Part shown: piece after piece, positions 13,768 through 24,428 of the stretch
How positions within the stretch are numbered: position 1 is the first letter of the stretch
Layout: each line of letters begins with the position of its first letter
Assembly: GCA_003241965.1 (NCBI GenBank)
Contig: QBMB01000015.1
Span: 5,098-63,462, forward strand
Length of the DNA: 58,365 nt
Source of the DNA: Burkholderiales bacterium
GTDB taxonomy: Bacteria; Pseudomonadota; Gammaproteobacteria; Burkholderiales; Burkholderiaceae_C
Direction: 5' to 3'
Program-made: the position numbers and the translations under genes
Notes under the pieces: generated by a model
What the model was told of the DNA's origin: nothing
Seen by the model: only the letters and a program-made list of their open reading frames with translations
Databases searched by the model: none

Positions 13768-14816
13768 GGCTTTGTGTTGTTCTGGAGGGCTTGTTCGATC
13801 GCATGTTCCGCCACCTTGAGGCGTTCACGGATGCGGTTGAGCTGCTTGAGGGATGCCGCATTTTTCTCCCAGCTCGCATTGTCGTCGATGGGGAACATGC
13901 CGGTGTAGTGGCCCGGCTTGAGCAGCGACCGCGTGACCACCGACGCGGCCGACACGTGCACACCATCGGCCAACTTCAAATGACCCAACACGACGGCACC
14001 ACCACCGATGGTGCAGCCCGCGCCGATGGTGGCGCTGCCCGCCACCCCCACGCATCCAGCCATGGCCGTGTGGGCTCCCACTTGGACGTTGTGGCCGATC
14101 TGAATGAGGTTGTCCAGCTTCACGCCGTCTTCGATCACGGTGTCGTCCAGCGCACCGCGATCAATGCAGGTGTTGGCGCCGATCTCCACATCATTGCCGA
14201 TGCGCACGGCGCCCAGTTGCTCGATCTTGATCCACTGCCCCTGGTGTGGCGCAAAACCGAAACCATCGGCACCGATCACCACACCCGAATGCACCACACA
14301 ACGTTCACCGATGCTGCAGCGCTCGCCCACCGTAACGCGGGGATGAAGCACCGTGTTCGCACCGATCTGCGCATGCTCGCCCAGCACTCCGTGCGCGCCA
14401 ATACGAGCACCCGAGCCGATGCAAACACCCGCGCCGACGACTGCAAACGCGCCCACGTCCACGCCTGGCGCCAATTCGGCCGTGGGATGCACTGCGGCGG
14501 TGGGATGGATGCCGACCTGCGACGCAGGCGCGTGCTCGCGTCTCCACCACTGGGTGAGGCGCGCAAAGTACAGATAAGGGTCGTCGGTGACGATGCATGC
14601 GCCGCGCTCGCTGGCAGCACTGCGCAGCGACGGTGGCACGATCAGGCAAGCCGCCCGGGTGATGGCGATTTGAGATGCGTAGCGGGTGTGTGCAACGAAA
14701 GCCAGCGCATCGGGCTCAGCCGTGGCCAATGGAGCCAACCGACGGATCACCAAGCCGGGTGGGCCAACGAGCTCACCACCGAGGGCATCGACGATGGAGC
14801 CCAGTGGTCTTGACAC
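13764..14816 (-). CDS. lpxD: UDP-3-O-(3-hydroxyacyl)glucosamine N-acyltransferase
   Basis: A 350-residue enzyme that adds the second (N-linked) 3-hydroxyacyl chain in lipid A synthesis. An N-terminal uridine-binding domain of about 100 residues precedes a left-handed beta helix of hexapeptide repeats (from [16 protein letters not shown] to about residue 290) and a C-terminal helix. The GFGFAPHQG region matches the LpxD acyl-donor site. The start codon is GTG at 14816 with CAGGAA six bases upstream. It lies 16 bp after the skp gene and overlaps fabZ by 4 bp. Confidence 0.97.
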   Translation of the reverse strand: MSRPLGSIVDALGGELVGPPGLVIRRLAPLATAEPDALAFVAHTRYASQIAITRAACLIVPPSLRSAASERGACIVTDDPYLYFARLTQWWRREHAPASQVGIHPTAAVHPTAELAPGVDVGAFAVVGAGVCIGSGARIGAHGVLGEHAQIGANTVLHPRVTVGERCSIGERCVVHSGVVIGADGFGFAPHQGQWIKIEQLGAVRIGNDVEIGANTCIDRGALDDTVIEDGVKLDNLIQIGHNVQVGAHTAMAGCVGVAGSATIGAGCTIGGGAVVLGHLKLADGVHVSAASVVTRSLLKPGHYTGMFPIDDNASWEKNAASLKQLNRIRERLKVAEHAIEQALQNNTKP

Positions 14817-14832
14817 GCCCGGTTCCTGCGAC

Positions 14833-15354
14833 TTATTTGCTGCTGTTCAAGCCGCTGAGCACCTTGTCGGTGATGTCGTGCTTGGGGTTGATGTAGACGG
14901 CTTCCTGGATGACCAGGTCGAACTTCTCCGCCTCAGCCACCTGGCGGATGATGCGATTCGCCCGCTCCAGCACGCTTTGCAGCTCTTCGTTCTTGCGCGT
15001 GTTCAGGTCTTCCTGGAACTCGCGCTGCTTGCGCTGGAAGTCGCGGTCCTGGTCAACCAGTTGTCTCTGGCGCACGGTGCGCTGGCTGTCGGGCAGCGTG
15101 GGCGCTTCGCGCTCGAACTTCTCCGACGCCGTCTTGAGCTGGGCAGCCAACGCCTGGACTTCTTTCTCGCGGCGGGAGAACTCCTGCTCGAGTTTGGTCT
15201 GGGCGGCCTTGGCCGAATTGGAGTCGCGCAAGATGCGCTCCAGGTTCACGAAGCCGATGCGCAGGTCTTGAGCAGCAACGCCCAGGGTTGCAAACCCCAG
15301 GACCACGGCTGCAAGCGTCTTGCGGTTGAACAGGCTGGAAAGTGTCTTCATCAA
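14833..15354 (-). CDS. skp: OmpH/Skp-family periplasmic chaperone
   Basis: A 173-residue secreted chaperone that holds unfolded outer-membrane proteins in the periplasm. A signal peptide covers about the first 28 residues ([16 protein letters not shown], likely cleaved before DLRIGFVN). The rest is a long charged coiled coil (residues 45-135: [28 protein letters not shown]) followed by the conserved [18 protein letters not shown]. Its start overlaps the bamA stop by 4 bp, so client insertase and chaperone are made together. Confidence 0.95.
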   Translation of the reverse strand: MMKTLSSLFNRKTLAAVVLGFATLGVAAQDLRIGFVNLERILRDSNSAKAAQTKLEQEFSRREKEVQALAAQLKTASEKFEREAPTLPDSQRTVRQRQLVDQDRDFQRKQREFQEDLNTRKNEELQSVLERANRIIRQVAEAEKFDLVIQEAVYINPKHDITDKVLSGLNSSK

Positions 15355-17678
15355 AAGGAGGTTCCGATCTGAAACTGGAATTTCTGGATTTTATCGCCGG
15401 TGAATTTCCGGATGGGGTTGGCGATGGCGAATCGAAGTGGGCCAACGGGCGAGATCCAGCTCAGGCCGACACCCACGGAAGCACGCAGATCTTTGGCATT
15501 GGCACGGGTGTCGTTCTCACCGAACACATTGCCCACGTCCACAAAACCGAACATGCGCAGGCTGCGGTCGTTGCCGGCGCCGGGGAACGGGGTGATGAAC
15601 TCGGCGCTGAGCGCGATGCTGCGGTTGCCGCCGATGTTGATGCTCTCGCCCGTCGGCGAGTTCGTCACCGGTGAACTCGGGCCCAGCGTGCCTTGCTCGA
15701 AGCCGCGCACCGAGCCAAGGCCACCGCCAAAGAAGTTCTTGAAGATGGGGTAAGGACGACCGCCCAGGCCTTTGCCGGCACCCAGCTCGCTGTTCAGGGC
15801 GATGGTGTATTGCTTGCTCAGGGGAATGTATTGCTGAAACTGGTAGTTCGCCTTGATGTAGCGCGCGTCGCCTGCCACACCGAATTCTGTGTTGAAACGC
15901 TGCAGCCGGCCGCGCGTGGGCACCAACGCGCTGTCACGGGTATCGCGTGACCAGCCGACCGTCAACGGCAATGTGTTGCTGGTTGCTCCGAAATCCCGGG
16001 CGTAGTCGCTGTAGGCAACTGGCAGGAAAACGCCTGGCTCGATCGTCGTCTGCTCCACACCCGCACCGAAGAACACGGTGTCTGCCTCGGTGAACGGCAC
16101 GCCGAACCGCGTCGACAAGCCCTTGGTGATCAGGCGGTAGTCGCCGTTTTCAGACTGGGTGTTGTAGGGCCGCGTGGTGCGGTAGTACGCATCGATGCTG
16201 CGCGAGATACCGTCGGGTGTGAAGTACGGATCCACCGTGCTGACCACGATTTGGCGGTTGAACTTGCTGGTGTTGACGTCGATACCGAGGTAGTTGCCCG
16301 AGCCGAACACGTTCTCCTGGCGGATGCCCGCGATGATGGAGAGTTCTTCTGCTTGCGAGTAACCCGCGCCCAGCGACAGGTTGCCAGTGGGTTTTTCAGC
16401 CACCGACACGGTGAGGTCAACCTGGTCTGGCGAGCCCGGCACCGGCTGGGTGTCGATACCGACTTCGGTGAAGAAGCCCAGGCGGTCCACCCGGTCGCGG
16501 GACAGTCGGATGCGGTCGCTGTCGTACCAGGCCGATTCGAGTTGGCGGAATTCGCGACGCACGACTTCATCGCGTGTGCGGTTGTTGCCTTCGACGTTGA
16601 TGCGGCGCACGTACACACGGCGTGCCGGCTGGCCACGCACCACGAACGAAACGCGCTTGTTGACACGATCGATCTCGGGGGTGGCTTCGACTTGAGCGAA
16701 GGCGTAACCGAAGGCACCGAAGTAGTCGGTGAAGGCCTTCACCGTGCTCGTGACGTCTTCCGAGTTGTAGGCCTCACCGGCGCGCAGGGTCACCAGGGAC
16801 TTGAACTCTTCTTCCTTGCCCAGGTACTCACCCTCCAGCGCCACCGACGACACCACGTAGCGGTTGCCCTCCGTGATGCTGAGGGTGATCGACATGTCCT
16901 GCTTGTCGGGCGAAATGGCCACCTGCGTGGAATCGATGCGGAACTCGAGGTAGCCTCGCGTGAGGTAATAGGAGCGCAGCGTCTCGATGTCGGCGTTGAG
17001 CTTGGCGCGCGAGTACCGGTCGGACTTGGTGTACCAGCTGAGCCAGCCGCCGGTGTCCAGGTCGAACAGGTTGCGCAAGGTGGACTCGGAGAAGGCCTGG
17101 TTGCCCACGATCCGGATTTCCTTGATCTTGGCCACGTCGCCTTCGACCACGCTGAAATTGAGGTTGACCCGGTTGCGCTCACCCGGCGTCACTGTGGTCA
17201 CGACTTGGGCGGCGTACATGCTCTTGCCGATGTACTGGCGCTTCAGCTCCTGCTCGGCGCGGTCGGCCAACGCCTTGTCAAAAGGCCGCCCTTCGGTCAA
17301 GCCGATGTCGCGCAGCGCCTTGGTCAGCACTTCGTTGTCGAACTCCTTGATGCCCGAGAAGCTCACATCGGCCACCGTGGGCCGCTCTTCGACGATCACC
17401 ACCAGCACATCGCCATTGATCTGGAGTCGGATGTCGCTGAACAGGCCGAGCCCGAACAGCGAACGGATCGCAGTCGAGCCCTTGTCGTCGCTGTACTGGT
17501 CACCGATGCGAAACGGCAACGAGGCGAACACCGTGCCGGGCTCAACCCGCTGCAAACCTTCAACGCGAATGTCGCGCAAGGTGAAGGGGTCAACGGCCCA
17601 GGCGGGCAAAGCGCTCAGCAAGGCGGCCGCGAGCGCTGAAAGGGTCAGGCCACGCAGACCGTTTTTGTTTTTTGTCAT
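15351..17678 (-). CDS. bamA: Outer membrane protein assembly factor BamA
   Basis: A 775-residue outer-membrane insertase, the core of the Bam complex. A signal peptide (LSALAAALLSALPAWA) is followed by five POTRA domains (about residues 30-430; POTRA 1 begins FTLRDIRVEGLQRVEPGTVF) and a 16-strand barrel. The lid-lock motif GSVRGFEQG is present near residue 660. The protein ends in Phe, the normal outer-membrane C-terminal signal. The gene lies 12 bp after rseP and overlaps skp. Confidence 0.98.
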   Translation of the reverse strand: MTKNKNGLRGLTLSALAAALLSALPAWAVDPFTLRDIRVEGLQRVEPGTVFASLPFRIGDQYSDDKGSTAIRSLFGLGLFSDIRLQINGDVLVVIVEERPTVADVSFSGIKEFDNEVLTKALRDIGLTEGRPFDKALADRAEQELKRQYIGKSMYAAQVVTTVTPGERNRVNLNFSVVEGDVAKIKEIRIVGNQAFSESTLRNLFDLDTGGWLSWYTKSDRYSRAKLNADIETLRSYYLTRGYLEFRIDSTQVAISPDKQDMSITLSITEGNRYVVSSVALEGEYLGKEEEFKSLVTLRAGEAYNSEDVTSTVKAFTDYFGAFGYAFAQVEATPEIDRVNKRVSFVVRGQPARRVYVRRINVEGNNRTRDEVVRREFRQLESAWYDSDRIRLSRDRVDRLGFFTEVGIDTQPVPGSPDQVDLTVSVAEKPTGNLSLGAGYSQAEELSIIAGIRQENVFGSGNYLGIDVNTSKFNRQIVVSTVDPYFTPDGISRSIDAYYRTTRPYNTQSENGDYRLITKGLSTRFGVPFTEADTVFFGAGVEQTTIEPGVFLPVAYSDYARDFGATSNTLPLTVGWSRDTRDSALVPTRGRLQRFNTEFGVAGDARYIKANYQFQQYIPLSKQYTIALNSELGAGKGLGGRPYPIFKNFFGGGLGSVRGFEQGTLGPSSPVTNSPTGESINIGGNRSIALSAEFITPFPGAGNDRSLRMFGFVDVGNVFGENDTRANAKDLRASVGVGLSWISPVGPLRFAIANPIRKFTGDKIQKFQFQIGTSF

Positions 17679-17690
17679 GAGGAAAAGTGT

Positions 17691-19055
17691 TCAGCCAGCC
17701 AAGCGGGCCACATCATTGAACAAGGCAACGGACATGAGCGCCATGAGAACCACGACACCACCGCGTTGCAGGCGCTCCATCCAGACATCAGACACGCTGC
17801 GACCGGTCACACCCTCCCAAAGATAATACATCAGGTGCCCCCCGTCCAAGACAGGCAGCGGCAGCAGATTCAGCACCCCCAGACTCACGCTGATGAGGGC
17901 CAGAAACAGGATGTAAGAGGTGATGCCCAGGCTGGCCGACTTGCCCGCGTAGTCGGCGATCGTCAGCGGCCCGCTGAGGTTCTTGACCGACGCTTCGCCG
18001 ATCAACATGCGCCCCATCATCTTCAGCGTGAGCCACGACACCTCCCAGGTGCGCACCACCCCCTTGACCAGACCATCGACCGGTCCGTGGCGCACGGTCA
18101 CCATCTGTGGCGCCGCGCCGATGTAGGCGCCGACCCGACCGACCCACAGCTCACCCTGCTTTTCAGGCACCGGCTTCACCGCCAGAACGATGCGCTGACC
18201 ATTGCGCTCCACAGACCACAGCTGCTCGCGCGCTTCGCCGGCAGGACCGGTTGATGCGCGGATCAGCGCGCGCAGGCGCTGGCCATCCGCCACAGCGGCG
18301 CCATCCACCGTGCGCACCGTATCGCCGGCGAGCAGGCCAGCCGCTGCGGCAGCGCCGCCCTCCATCACCTCACCCACCACCGGCTGCGTCCAGGGGCCGG
18401 TGATGCCGATCTTCTGGAACAGGGTTGCGTCGGCTTCGCGCACGTCCAGCTGGGCCAGCGGCAGGACGATGGATCGTGATGGACCACCCTCCTCGTTGCT
18501 GACGCGCAGCGTCATGTCTTCGTTGGAAAGCGCCGCCTGGGTGAGGCGCCAGCGCAGGTCTTCGAAAGAGGCCACGTCGGCCAGGCTCTCTTCATCGGAT
18601 CCTGCCTGCGACACCCACTCGCCACCCCGCAGCCCCGCCACTTCAGCCAACGAGCCGACCGCCGGACTGGCCAACACGGGCTTGGGTTCTTCCACGCCGC
18701 TCCAGTTGACCACCGCGTACAGCGCGATGGCCAGCAACAGGTTGGCGGCGGGGCCGGCGGCAACGATGGCGGCCCGGGAGCGCAAGGGCTGCGTATTGAA
18801 CGCCAGATGGCGTTCGGCAGCGTCGACCGGCGCCTCGCGTTCATCGAGCATGCGCACATAACCGCCCAGGGGCAGCGCGCAGATCACGAACTCGGTGGAG
18901 CTGCCTTTTTTGTGCCAGGTCAGCAGCGGCTTGCCGAACCCGACCGAAAAGCGCAGCACTTTCACGCCGCAGGCCACTGCCACCCGGTAGTGGCCGTATT
19001 CGTGCACTGCGATCAGAAGGCCGAGGGCGACCACAAAGGCAACAAGTGTGAGCAT
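17691..19055 (-). CDS. rseP: RseP-type site-2 intramembrane metalloprotease
   Basis: A 454-residue inner-membrane zinc protease that cleaves anti-sigma factors within the membrane in the envelope stress response. The active site HEYGH is at residues 18-22 in the first membrane helix; the second zinc-binding motif LNLLPLPVLDGGHL lies near residue 400. Two PDZ domains lie between them (around VGSLAEVAGLRGGEWV and VMEGGAAAAAGLLAGDTV). It is followed 12 bp later by bamA. An ECF-like sigma factor lies about 30 kb away in this window, but no sequence evidence links the two. Confidence 0.97.
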   Translation of the reverse strand: MLTLVAFVVALGLLIAVHEYGHYRVAVACGVKVLRFSVGFGKPLLTWHKKGSSTEFVICALPLGGYVRMLDEREAPVDAAERHLAFNTQPLRSRAAIVAAGPAANLLLAIALYAVVNWSGVEEPKPVLASPAVGSLAEVAGLRGGEWVSQAGSDEESLADVASFEDLRWRLTQAALSNEDMTLRVSNEEGGPSRSIVLPLAQLDVREADATLFQKIGITGPWTQPVVGEVMEGGAAAAAGLLAGDTVRTVDGAAVADGQRLRALIRASTGPAGEAREQLWSVERNGQRIVLAVKPVPEKQGELWVGRVGAYIGAAPQMVTVRHGPVDGLVKGVVRTWEVSWLTLKMMGRMLIGEASVKNLSGPLTIADYAGKSASLGITSYILFLALISVSLGVLNLLPLPVLDGGHLMYYLWEGVTGRSVSDVWMERLQRGGVVVLMALMSVALFNDVARLAG

Positions 19056-19111
19056 GGTGAGCGGGTCGTGAAGTTGTGAACGTCTGCTTCAGCGCCTGCG
19101 GGTCAGGCAGT

Positions 19112-20296
19112 TCAGCGAGACAGGCGATCGACTTGGGCTTCAGCCAGGCGGCGGGCCTGCTGATCGATGGCCAACAGGTCGGGCAAGTCGTTGGGCTTGG
19201 AGGGGATCAATGCCTGCAAAGTTGCATCGTTGATGGCATGGATCTGGTCAAAACGCAGGCGCTGGTCGAGAAACGCCGCCACGGCCACCTCGTTGGCGGC
19301 ATTGAGCACCGCGGTCGTGCCGATCGGGCCGTTGAGGGAGTCCCAGGCCAGCTGCAATCCTGGAAAGCGCAATCCATCGGGCTGCTCGAACGTCAAGGCA
19401 CCCAGGGTGCTGAAATCCAGCGCCGCGGCCCCCGATGCGATGCGCTCGGGCCAGGCCAGGCCGTAGGCGATGGGCACTCGCATGTCGGGTGTGCCGAGTT
19501 GCGCCACCACCGAACCGTCGTTGTACTGGACCATCGAATGGATCACGCTCTGCGGGTGGATCACCACCTCGATCTGCGACGGTGGCAGGCCAAAGAGATA
19601 ACAGGCCTCGATCACTTCAAGCGCCTTGTTCATCATGGTGGCCGAGTCAACCGAGATCTTGCGCCCCATCACCCAGTTGGGGTGGGCGCAGGCTTCATTG
19701 GGCGTCACCTGGGCGAGGGTCTGCGGATCGCGCGTGCGGAACGGTCCGCCGGACGCGGTGAGCACGATCTTCTGGACCCGGCGCGACCACGATGCCGGGT
19801 CTTCCGGCAAGGACTGGAACACAGCGGAGTGCTCACTGTCGATGGGCAACAGCGTGGCGCCGCCATCGCGCACCGCCTGCATGAAGAGCGCGCCCCCCAC
19901 CACCAAGGCTTCCTTGTTGGCCAGCAGCAGCTTCTTGCCCGCACGCGCAGCCGCCAGGCTGGGCGCCAGGCCGGCTGCACCGACGATAGCGGCCATGACC
20001 GCATCCACTTCGCCATCGGTACACACATCGCACAAGGCTTGTTCGCCGGAAAGCACCTGCACCTTCAAGCCGAGTTCTTGCACCCGGTCGGCCAGCGCCT
20101 TGGCGTGCTCCGGGCTCACCATCACCGCAAAACGCGGAGCGAACTGCTGGCACTGCGCCAGCATCAGATCGACCTGCGTGGAGGCCGTGAGGGCAAACAC
20201 CCGGTAGTGATCGGGATGGCGCGCCAGCACGTCCAGCGTGTTTTTGCCGATCGAACCGGTGGAGCCCAGGATGGTGATGGACTGCGTGGATTTCAT
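19112..20296 (-). CDS. dxr: 1-deoxy-D-xylulose-5-phosphate reductoisomerase
   Basis: A 394-residue enzyme that converts DXP to MEP with NADPH in the non-mevalonate isoprenoid pathway. The dinucleotide-binding motif is [15 protein letters not shown] at residues 9-23. The metal and substrate region contains [10 protein letters not shown] and the flexible-loop region [26 protein letters not shown] is the family signature. It lies 5 bp after cdsA. Two later genes of the same pathway, ispD and ispF, are also in this window near 43 kb. Confidence 0.98.
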   Translation of the reverse strand: MKSTQSITILGSTGSIGKNTLDVLARHPDHYRVFALTASTQVDLMLAQCQQFAPRFAVMVSPEHAKALADRVQELGLKVQVLSGEQALCDVCTDGEVDAVMAAIVGAAGLAPSLAAARAGKKLLLANKEALVVGGALFMQAVRDGGATLLPIDSEHSAVFQSLPEDPASWSRRVQKIVLTASGGPFRTRDPQTLAQVTPNEACAHPNWVMGRKISVDSATMMNKALEVIEACYLFGLPPSQIEVVIHPQSVIHSMVQYNDGSVVAQLGTPDMRVPIAYGLAWPERIASGAAALDFSTLGALTFEQPDGLRFPGLQLAWDSLNGPIGTTAVLNAANEVAVAAFLDQRLRFDQIHAINDATLQALIPSKPNDLPDLLAIDQQARRLAEAQVDRLSR

Positions 20297-20301
20297 GGGT
20301 G

Positions 20302-21135
20302 TCAGAAGGTGGTGAACATCATCGCCAAAGGCAACACAGGGAGCAAGGCGTCCACGCGGTCCAGCACACCGCCATGGCCGGGCAGCAGGTTGCTGGAGTC
20401 TTTCACGCCGGCACTTCGTTTGACCAGGGACTCCACCAGATCACCCACCACGCTCATGCTCACCATGAAGGCCAGCGACAACGCAGCCAGCAGCGGCCCG
20501 AAGGCCCAGAGCCGGGCATACAGACTGGTGGCGTTGCCCAGACCCCGGGCATCAGCCCAGAGCCAGACAGCAGCCAGCACGAACACGCCGATGGCGCCAC
20601 TGATGGCGCCTTCCCACGACTTGCCCGGACTGATGGTGGGGGCCAATTTTCGCCTGCCGAGTGCCTTGCCGCCGAAGTAGGCAGCGATGTCGGCCATCCA
20701 CACCAGCAGCAGCACCGACAGGAGAAAGCCCAGTCCCATGAGGCGGGCCTGCACCATGGCCAACCAGGCGCAGCCGATCAGTGCCAACCCCAACCACAGG
20801 CGCAGGCCAGCGGGCCAGGCGTTCCAGCCCGACACACCGCGCACCAGCATGGCGATGGAGAGTGCGACCCACAGCACTCCCACCCCGATCCACAAGACAC
20901 GCCAGGATGGGTTCAGTCCGCCCAACCACCAGACAGCGGCCATGACCACGCCCAGCCCGAGACCCAGCGCAAGGGCCAGGCGCGGGCCCGCACCATTGAG
21001 GCGAGCCCACTCCCATCCTGCCGCCACGATGAGCAGCAGCGTCAGGGCTGCAAAGGGTTCGATGGAGGGATAAAACAGGGCGGGCAACAGGACCGCCAGC
21101 AACAGCAAGGCGGTGATGACGCGCTGTCTAAGCAT
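20302..21135 (-). CDS. cdsA: Phosphatidate cytidylyltransferase
   Basis: A 277-residue integral membrane enzyme that makes CDP-diacylglycerol from phosphatidate and CTP, the branch point of phospholipid synthesis. There are six to eight hydrophobic segments, starting with [17 protein letters not shown]. The CdsA signature lies near the C-terminus ([19 protein letters not shown], then [15 protein letters not shown] with its metal-binding Asp). The start is the ATG at 21135, which overlaps the uppS stop by 8 bp; a longer in-frame extension runs through uppS and is rejected. Confidence 0.97.
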   Translation of the reverse strand: MLRQRVITALLLLAVLLPALFYPSIEPFAALTLLLIVAAGWEWARLNGAGPRLALALGLGLGVVMAAVWWLGGLNPSWRVLWIGVGVLWVALSIAMLVRGVSGWNAWPAGLRLWLGLALIGCAWLAMVQARLMGLGFLLSVLLLVWMADIAAYFGGKALGRRKLAPTISPGKSWEGAISGAIGVFVLAAVWLWADARGLGNATSLYARLWAFGPLLAALSLAFMVSMSVVGDLVESLVKRSAGVKDSSNLLPGHGGVLDRVDALLPVLPLAMMFTTF

Positions 21136-21898
21136 GTCGGTCGCCGCCCACCGCCAGCAGGGGTTCTGCATGGACGATCTGCTCGGACGTCTGGCCGAAC
21201 CGGCGCTCGCGGTTGGCGTACTCCAGCAGCGCGCGGTCCAGCTCCGCTGCGTCGAAGTCGGGCCATAGGCATTCGGTGAAGACCAGCTCGGTGTAGGCAG
21301 CTTGCCAGAGCAGGAAGTTGCTGATGCGCAGTTCGCCACCGGTGCGGATGAGCAGGTCGGGGTCGGGCACATGCGCCAATGCCAACTCGCTGTTGAGGCT
21401 TTCTTCCGTGATCTCGCGACCTTGCGCGGCCAGCCGCTGCGCGGCCTGCGCGATGTCCCAACGTCCACCGTAGTTGAAGCAGACGTTGAGCACGAGCTTG
21501 TCGTTGTGAGCGGTGTCGCGTTCGGCCGCCGTCAGTCCCTGCACCACACGGTTGGACAATCCACGGCGATTGCCGGGGAAATGCAGGCGCACGCCGTTGC
21601 CGCTCAGCGAGGGCACCTCTCGCGACAAAGCCAGCACCAGCAGGTCCATCAGGCTGGAGACCTCTTCCACTGGGCGGTTCCAGTTCTCCGACGAAAAGGC
21701 AAACACGGTGAGCACAGTCACGCCTCGCTCCAGGCAGGCCTTGACGACACGGCGCAGCGCTTCAACACCCTGCTTGTGTCCGGCCACGCGGGGCAACCAG
21801 CGCTTTTGCGCCCAACGGCCGTTGCCGTCCATCACGATGGCGACGTGGCGTGGCATGGAAGCCGCGGGTACGCCTTGTGTGAAAGTGGGCTGGGACAT
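21128..21898 (-). CDS. uppS: Undecaprenyl diphosphate synthase
   Basis: A 256-residue cis-prenyltransferase that makes the C55 carrier lipid for peptidoglycan and O-antigen synthesis. The catalytic Asp24 is in HVAIVMDGNGRWA. Later family motifs are AFSSENWNRP near residue 85 and DLLIRTGGELRISNFLLWQ near residue 205. It is translated just ahead of cdsA with an 8-bp overlap and follows frr by 36 bp. Confidence 0.98.
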   Translation of the reverse strand: MSQPTFTQGVPAASMPRHVAIVMDGNGRWAQKRWLPRVAGHKQGVEALRRVVKACLERGVTVLTVFAFSSENWNRPVEEVSSLMDLLVLALSREVPSLSGNGVRLHFPGNRRGLSNRVVQGLTAAERDTAHNDKLVLNVCFNYGGRWDIAQAAQRLAAQGREITEESLNSELALAHVPDPDLLIRTGGELRISNFLLWQAAYTELVFTECLWPDFDAAELDRALLEYANRERRFGQTSEQIVHAEPLLAVGGDRHA

Positions 21899-21934
21899 GG
21901 ATCGCGGTGCTTGGAGTTGAAAGCAGGCCTGTGG

Positions 21935-22495
21935 TCAGACCGCCATGATGTCCTGCTCCTTGCCGGCCACGAGGCGGTCCACCTCGTTGATGACACGGTC
22001 CGTGAGCTTCTGAATGTCTTCCTGTGAACGGCGATCGTCGTCTTCGGAAGCCAGCTTTTCCTTCACCAGTTTTTTCACCTGTTCGTTCGCATCGCGGCGC
22101 AGGTTGCGGATGGCGATCTTGGCGGCTTCACCATCGCCGCGCACAACCTTGGTGAGTTCCTTGCGGCGCTCTTCTGTCATGGGCGGCATGGGCACACGGA
22201 TCAGGTCGCCCTGGCTGGAGGGGTTCAAACCCAGATCGGACTCGCGGATGGCCTTCTCGATTTTGGCGCCCATGCCTTTTTCCCAGGGCGCCACGCCGAT
22301 CGTGCGGGAGTCGAGCAAGGTGAGGTTGGCCACCTGGGACAGCGGCAACATGGCGCCGTAGTAGTCCACGTGCACGGTGTCCAGCAGCGCGGGGTTGGGG
22401 CGACCGGTGCGGATCTTGGTCAGTCCGTTCTTGAACGCTTCAACCGACTGCATCATCTTGTGCTCGGCGGTTTTGCGAATGTCATCAACGCTCAT
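21935..22495 (-). CDS. frr: Ribosome recycling factor
   Basis: A 186-residue factor that, with EF-G, splits the post-termination ribosome. It has the usual two-domain L shape: a three-helix bundle with [12 protein letters not shown] near residues 30-41 and [17 protein letters not shown] near residue 110. The length is the family standard. It lies 41 bp after pyrH. Confidence 0.98.
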   Translation of the reverse strand: MSVDDIRKTAEHKMMQSVEAFKNGLTKIRTGRPNPALLDTVHVDYYGAMLPLSQVANLTLLDSRTIGVAPWEKGMGAKIEKAIRESDLGLNPSSQGDLIRVPMPPMTEERRKELTKVVRGDGEAAKIAIRNLRRDANEQVKKLVKEKLASEDDDRRSQEDIQKLTDRVINEVDRLVAGKEQDIMAV

Positions 22496-22536
22496 GAAAA
22501 CTCCTCATTTCAGCAAGTGGTGTGCGCCCACGGGCA

Positions 22537-23247
22537 TCACACATGAACCAGCGTGCCTTCGTCCAAGCCCATCACCACGTTGCGCAGTGCGCCGGGCTTG
22601 AAGATCGAAAACACCTTGACCGGCAGCTTCTGATCGCGGCACAACGCGAAGGCTGTGGCGTCCATGACCTGCAGGTTCTTTTGCATGGCCTCGTCGAAGG
22701 TGATCGAGGCGTACCGCGTGGCGGTGGGGTCCTTGTTCGGGTCGGCGCTGTAAACGCCGTCCACCTTGGTGGCCTTGAGCACGATCTCGGCGCCGATTTC
22801 GGCGCCGCGCAAGGCAGCGGCGGTGTCGGTGGTGAAGAACGGGTTGCCCGTGCCGGCCGCAAACACAACGACCTTACCCTCTTCCAGGTACTGCAAGGCC
22901 TTGGGGCGCACGTAGGGCTCGACCACCTGCTCGATGGCAATGGCCGACATCACACGCGCGATCAGACCGGCTTTGTCCATGGTGTCGGCCAGCGCCAGCG
23001 AGTTCATCACAGTGGCCAGCATGCCCATGTAATCGGCGGTGGCGCGGTCCATACCGACCGAACCACCCGCCACGCCGCGGAAGATGTTGCCACCACCGAT
23101 GACGATGGCCACCTGGACACCCAGGCGCGTGACCTCTGCGATCTCCTCCACCATGCGCACGATGGTGGCCCGATTGATGCCGAAGGCGTCGTCGCCCATG
23201 AGGGCTTCACCCGACAACTTCAACAGAATCCGTTTGTAGGCAGGCAT
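22537..23247 (-). CDS. pyrH: UMP kinase
   Basis: A 236-residue hexameric amino-acid-kinase-fold enzyme that phosphorylates UMP to UDP. The N-terminal [16 protein letters not shown] fixes the start at the ATG ending at 23247. [10 protein letters not shown] and [18 protein letters not shown] are the phosphate and UMP binding motifs. It is separated from tsf by 148 bp containing two strong hairpins and from frr by 41 bp. An in-frame extension to 23532 is not used because it crosses the hairpin region. Confidence 0.97.
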   Translation of the reverse strand: MPAYKRILLKLSGEALMGDDAFGINRATIVRMVEEIAEVTRLGVQVAIVIGGGNIFRGVAGGSVGMDRATADYMGMLATVMNSLALADTMDKAGLIARVMSAIAIEQVVEPYVRPKALQYLEEGKVVVFAAGTGNPFFTTDTAAALRGAEIGAEIVLKATKVDGVYSADPNKDPTATRYASITFDEAMQKNLQVMDATAFALCRDQKLPVKVFSIFKPGALRNVVMGLDEGTLVHV

Positions 23248-23295
23248 GGGGCAACTTTCAGGAAGCGAAAACACAAGATTCAGCCGGCAAGTGTA

Positions 23296-23362
23296 CCGAG
23301 GAGCGACGCTCCTTCGGTGCCGGTTACACACAAGACAACGGGCCTTGCGGCCCGTCGTCTTG
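23296..23362 (-). other. Two hairpins between tsf and pyrH
   Basis: On the minus strand a 14-bp stem (23362-23349 with 23344-23331, one G-U pair) has a GCAA tetraloop. It is followed by a second hairpin around 23317-23296 (CCGAAGGAGC facing GCTCCTCGG). Neither is followed by a proper T-run, so they may be processing or mRNA-stability elements or a factor-dependent terminator. Confidence 0.5.
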
Positions 23363-23395
23363 TTCAGGGCAGCAACGCTTGCCGCCACAGTTCGA

Positions 23396-24313
23396 TCAGG
23401 CGCCCTTGGCAGCGGCGACCTGAGCAGCCACTTCAGCGGCGAAATCGTCCACCTTTTTCTCGATGCCCTCGCCCACCACGTACAGGGTGAAACCCTTGAC
23501 GGTGGTGCCGACGGACTTGAGCATGGCTTCAACGGTCTGCTTGTCGTTCTTCACGAAGGGCTGGTTGAACAGCGACACTTCCTTGAGATACTTCTGCACA
23601 GCGCCGTCGATGCGCTTGGCCATGATTTCGGCGCTTTGTGCCGGCTTGCCGGCGGCCACCAGCTCCTTGTTCGCTTCATCGGCCTTGGCCGTGGCCACCG
23701 AGCGCTCACGCTCGATGAATTCGGCTGGCACGTCGTTGCTGGTCAGGGCGACCGGCTTCATGGCGGCCACGTGCATGGCGACGTCTTTGGCAGCGGCTTC
23801 TTCGCCGTCAAACTCCACCACCACACCGATACGCGTGCCGTGCAGGTAGCTGGCCAGTTTGGTGGAGCCACTGCAGGCCTTGAAACGGCGGAACGACATG
23901 TTCTCGCCGATCTTGCCGATCAGGCCCTTGCGCACATCTTCCAGGGTGGGGCCAAAGCCGTCCTGGGTATAGGGGAGCGCGCCCAGCGCAGCCACGTCGG
24001 CCGGCTGGTGCTTGGCCACGAGCTGAGCAGCAGCGTTGGCCAGGGCCAGGAAGCTGTCGTTCTTGGTGACGAAGTCGGTTTCGCAGTTGACTTCGATCAG
24101 GCCACCGGTGGTGCCCTCGATGAAGCTGGCCACGACGCCTTCAGCGGTCACGCGGCTGGCGGCCTTGCCGGCCTTGGTGCCGAGCTTGACGCGCAGCAAC
24201 TCTTCGGCCTTGGCCATGTCGCCTTCGGCTTCGGTCAGGGCCTTTTTGCACTCCATCATGGGTGCGTCGGTCTTGGCGCGCAGTTCGGCGACCATGCTTG
24301 CGGTAATTGCCAT
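23396..24313 (-). CDS. tsf: Elongation factor Ts
   Basis: A 305-residue guanine nucleotide exchange factor for EF-Tu. The N-terminal ubiquitin-associated-like domain contains [20 protein letters not shown]. The EF-Tu contact motif [14 protein letters not shown] is near residue 80. The C-terminal part includes [11 protein letters not shown]. The start [10 protein letters not shown] at 24313 is the family norm. It follows rpsB after a strong terminator hairpin, a common arrangement that lowers tsf relative to rpsB. Confidence 0.98.
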   Translation of the reverse strand: MAITASMVAELRAKTDAPMMECKKALTEAEGDMAKAEELLRVKLGTKAGKAASRVTAEGVVASFIEGTTGGLIEVNCETDFVTKNDSFLALANAAAQLVAKHQPADVAALGALPYTQDGFGPTLEDVRKGLIGKIGENMSFRRFKACSGSTKLASYLHGTRIGVVVEFDGEEAAAKDVAMHVAAMKPVALTSNDVPAEFIERERSVATAKADEANKELVAAGKPAQSAEIMAKRIDGAVQKYLKEVSLFNQPFVKNDKQTVEAMLKSVGTTVKGFTLYVVGEGIEKKVDDFAAEVAAQVAAAKGA

Positions 24314-24386
24314 CTGTGTTCTCCTTGGCGCCGCCTCACGCAGTTGGGCGAGGTCGGCCATGTTCAATGATCGGTTTTTTGGTGTG

Positions 24387-24408
24387 AAAAAGGGGCTCAC
24401 GAGCCCCT
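24387..24408 (-). terminator. Terminator/attenuator between rpsB and tsf
   Basis: On the minus strand AGGGGCTC (24408-24401) pairs with GAGCCCCT (24398-24391), followed by five T residues. It lies between the rpsB stop and the tsf start, on the strand of both genes, so partial read-through is expected. Confidence 0.85.
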
Positions 24409-24428
24409 CTTTCATGGGAGCAACGCCT

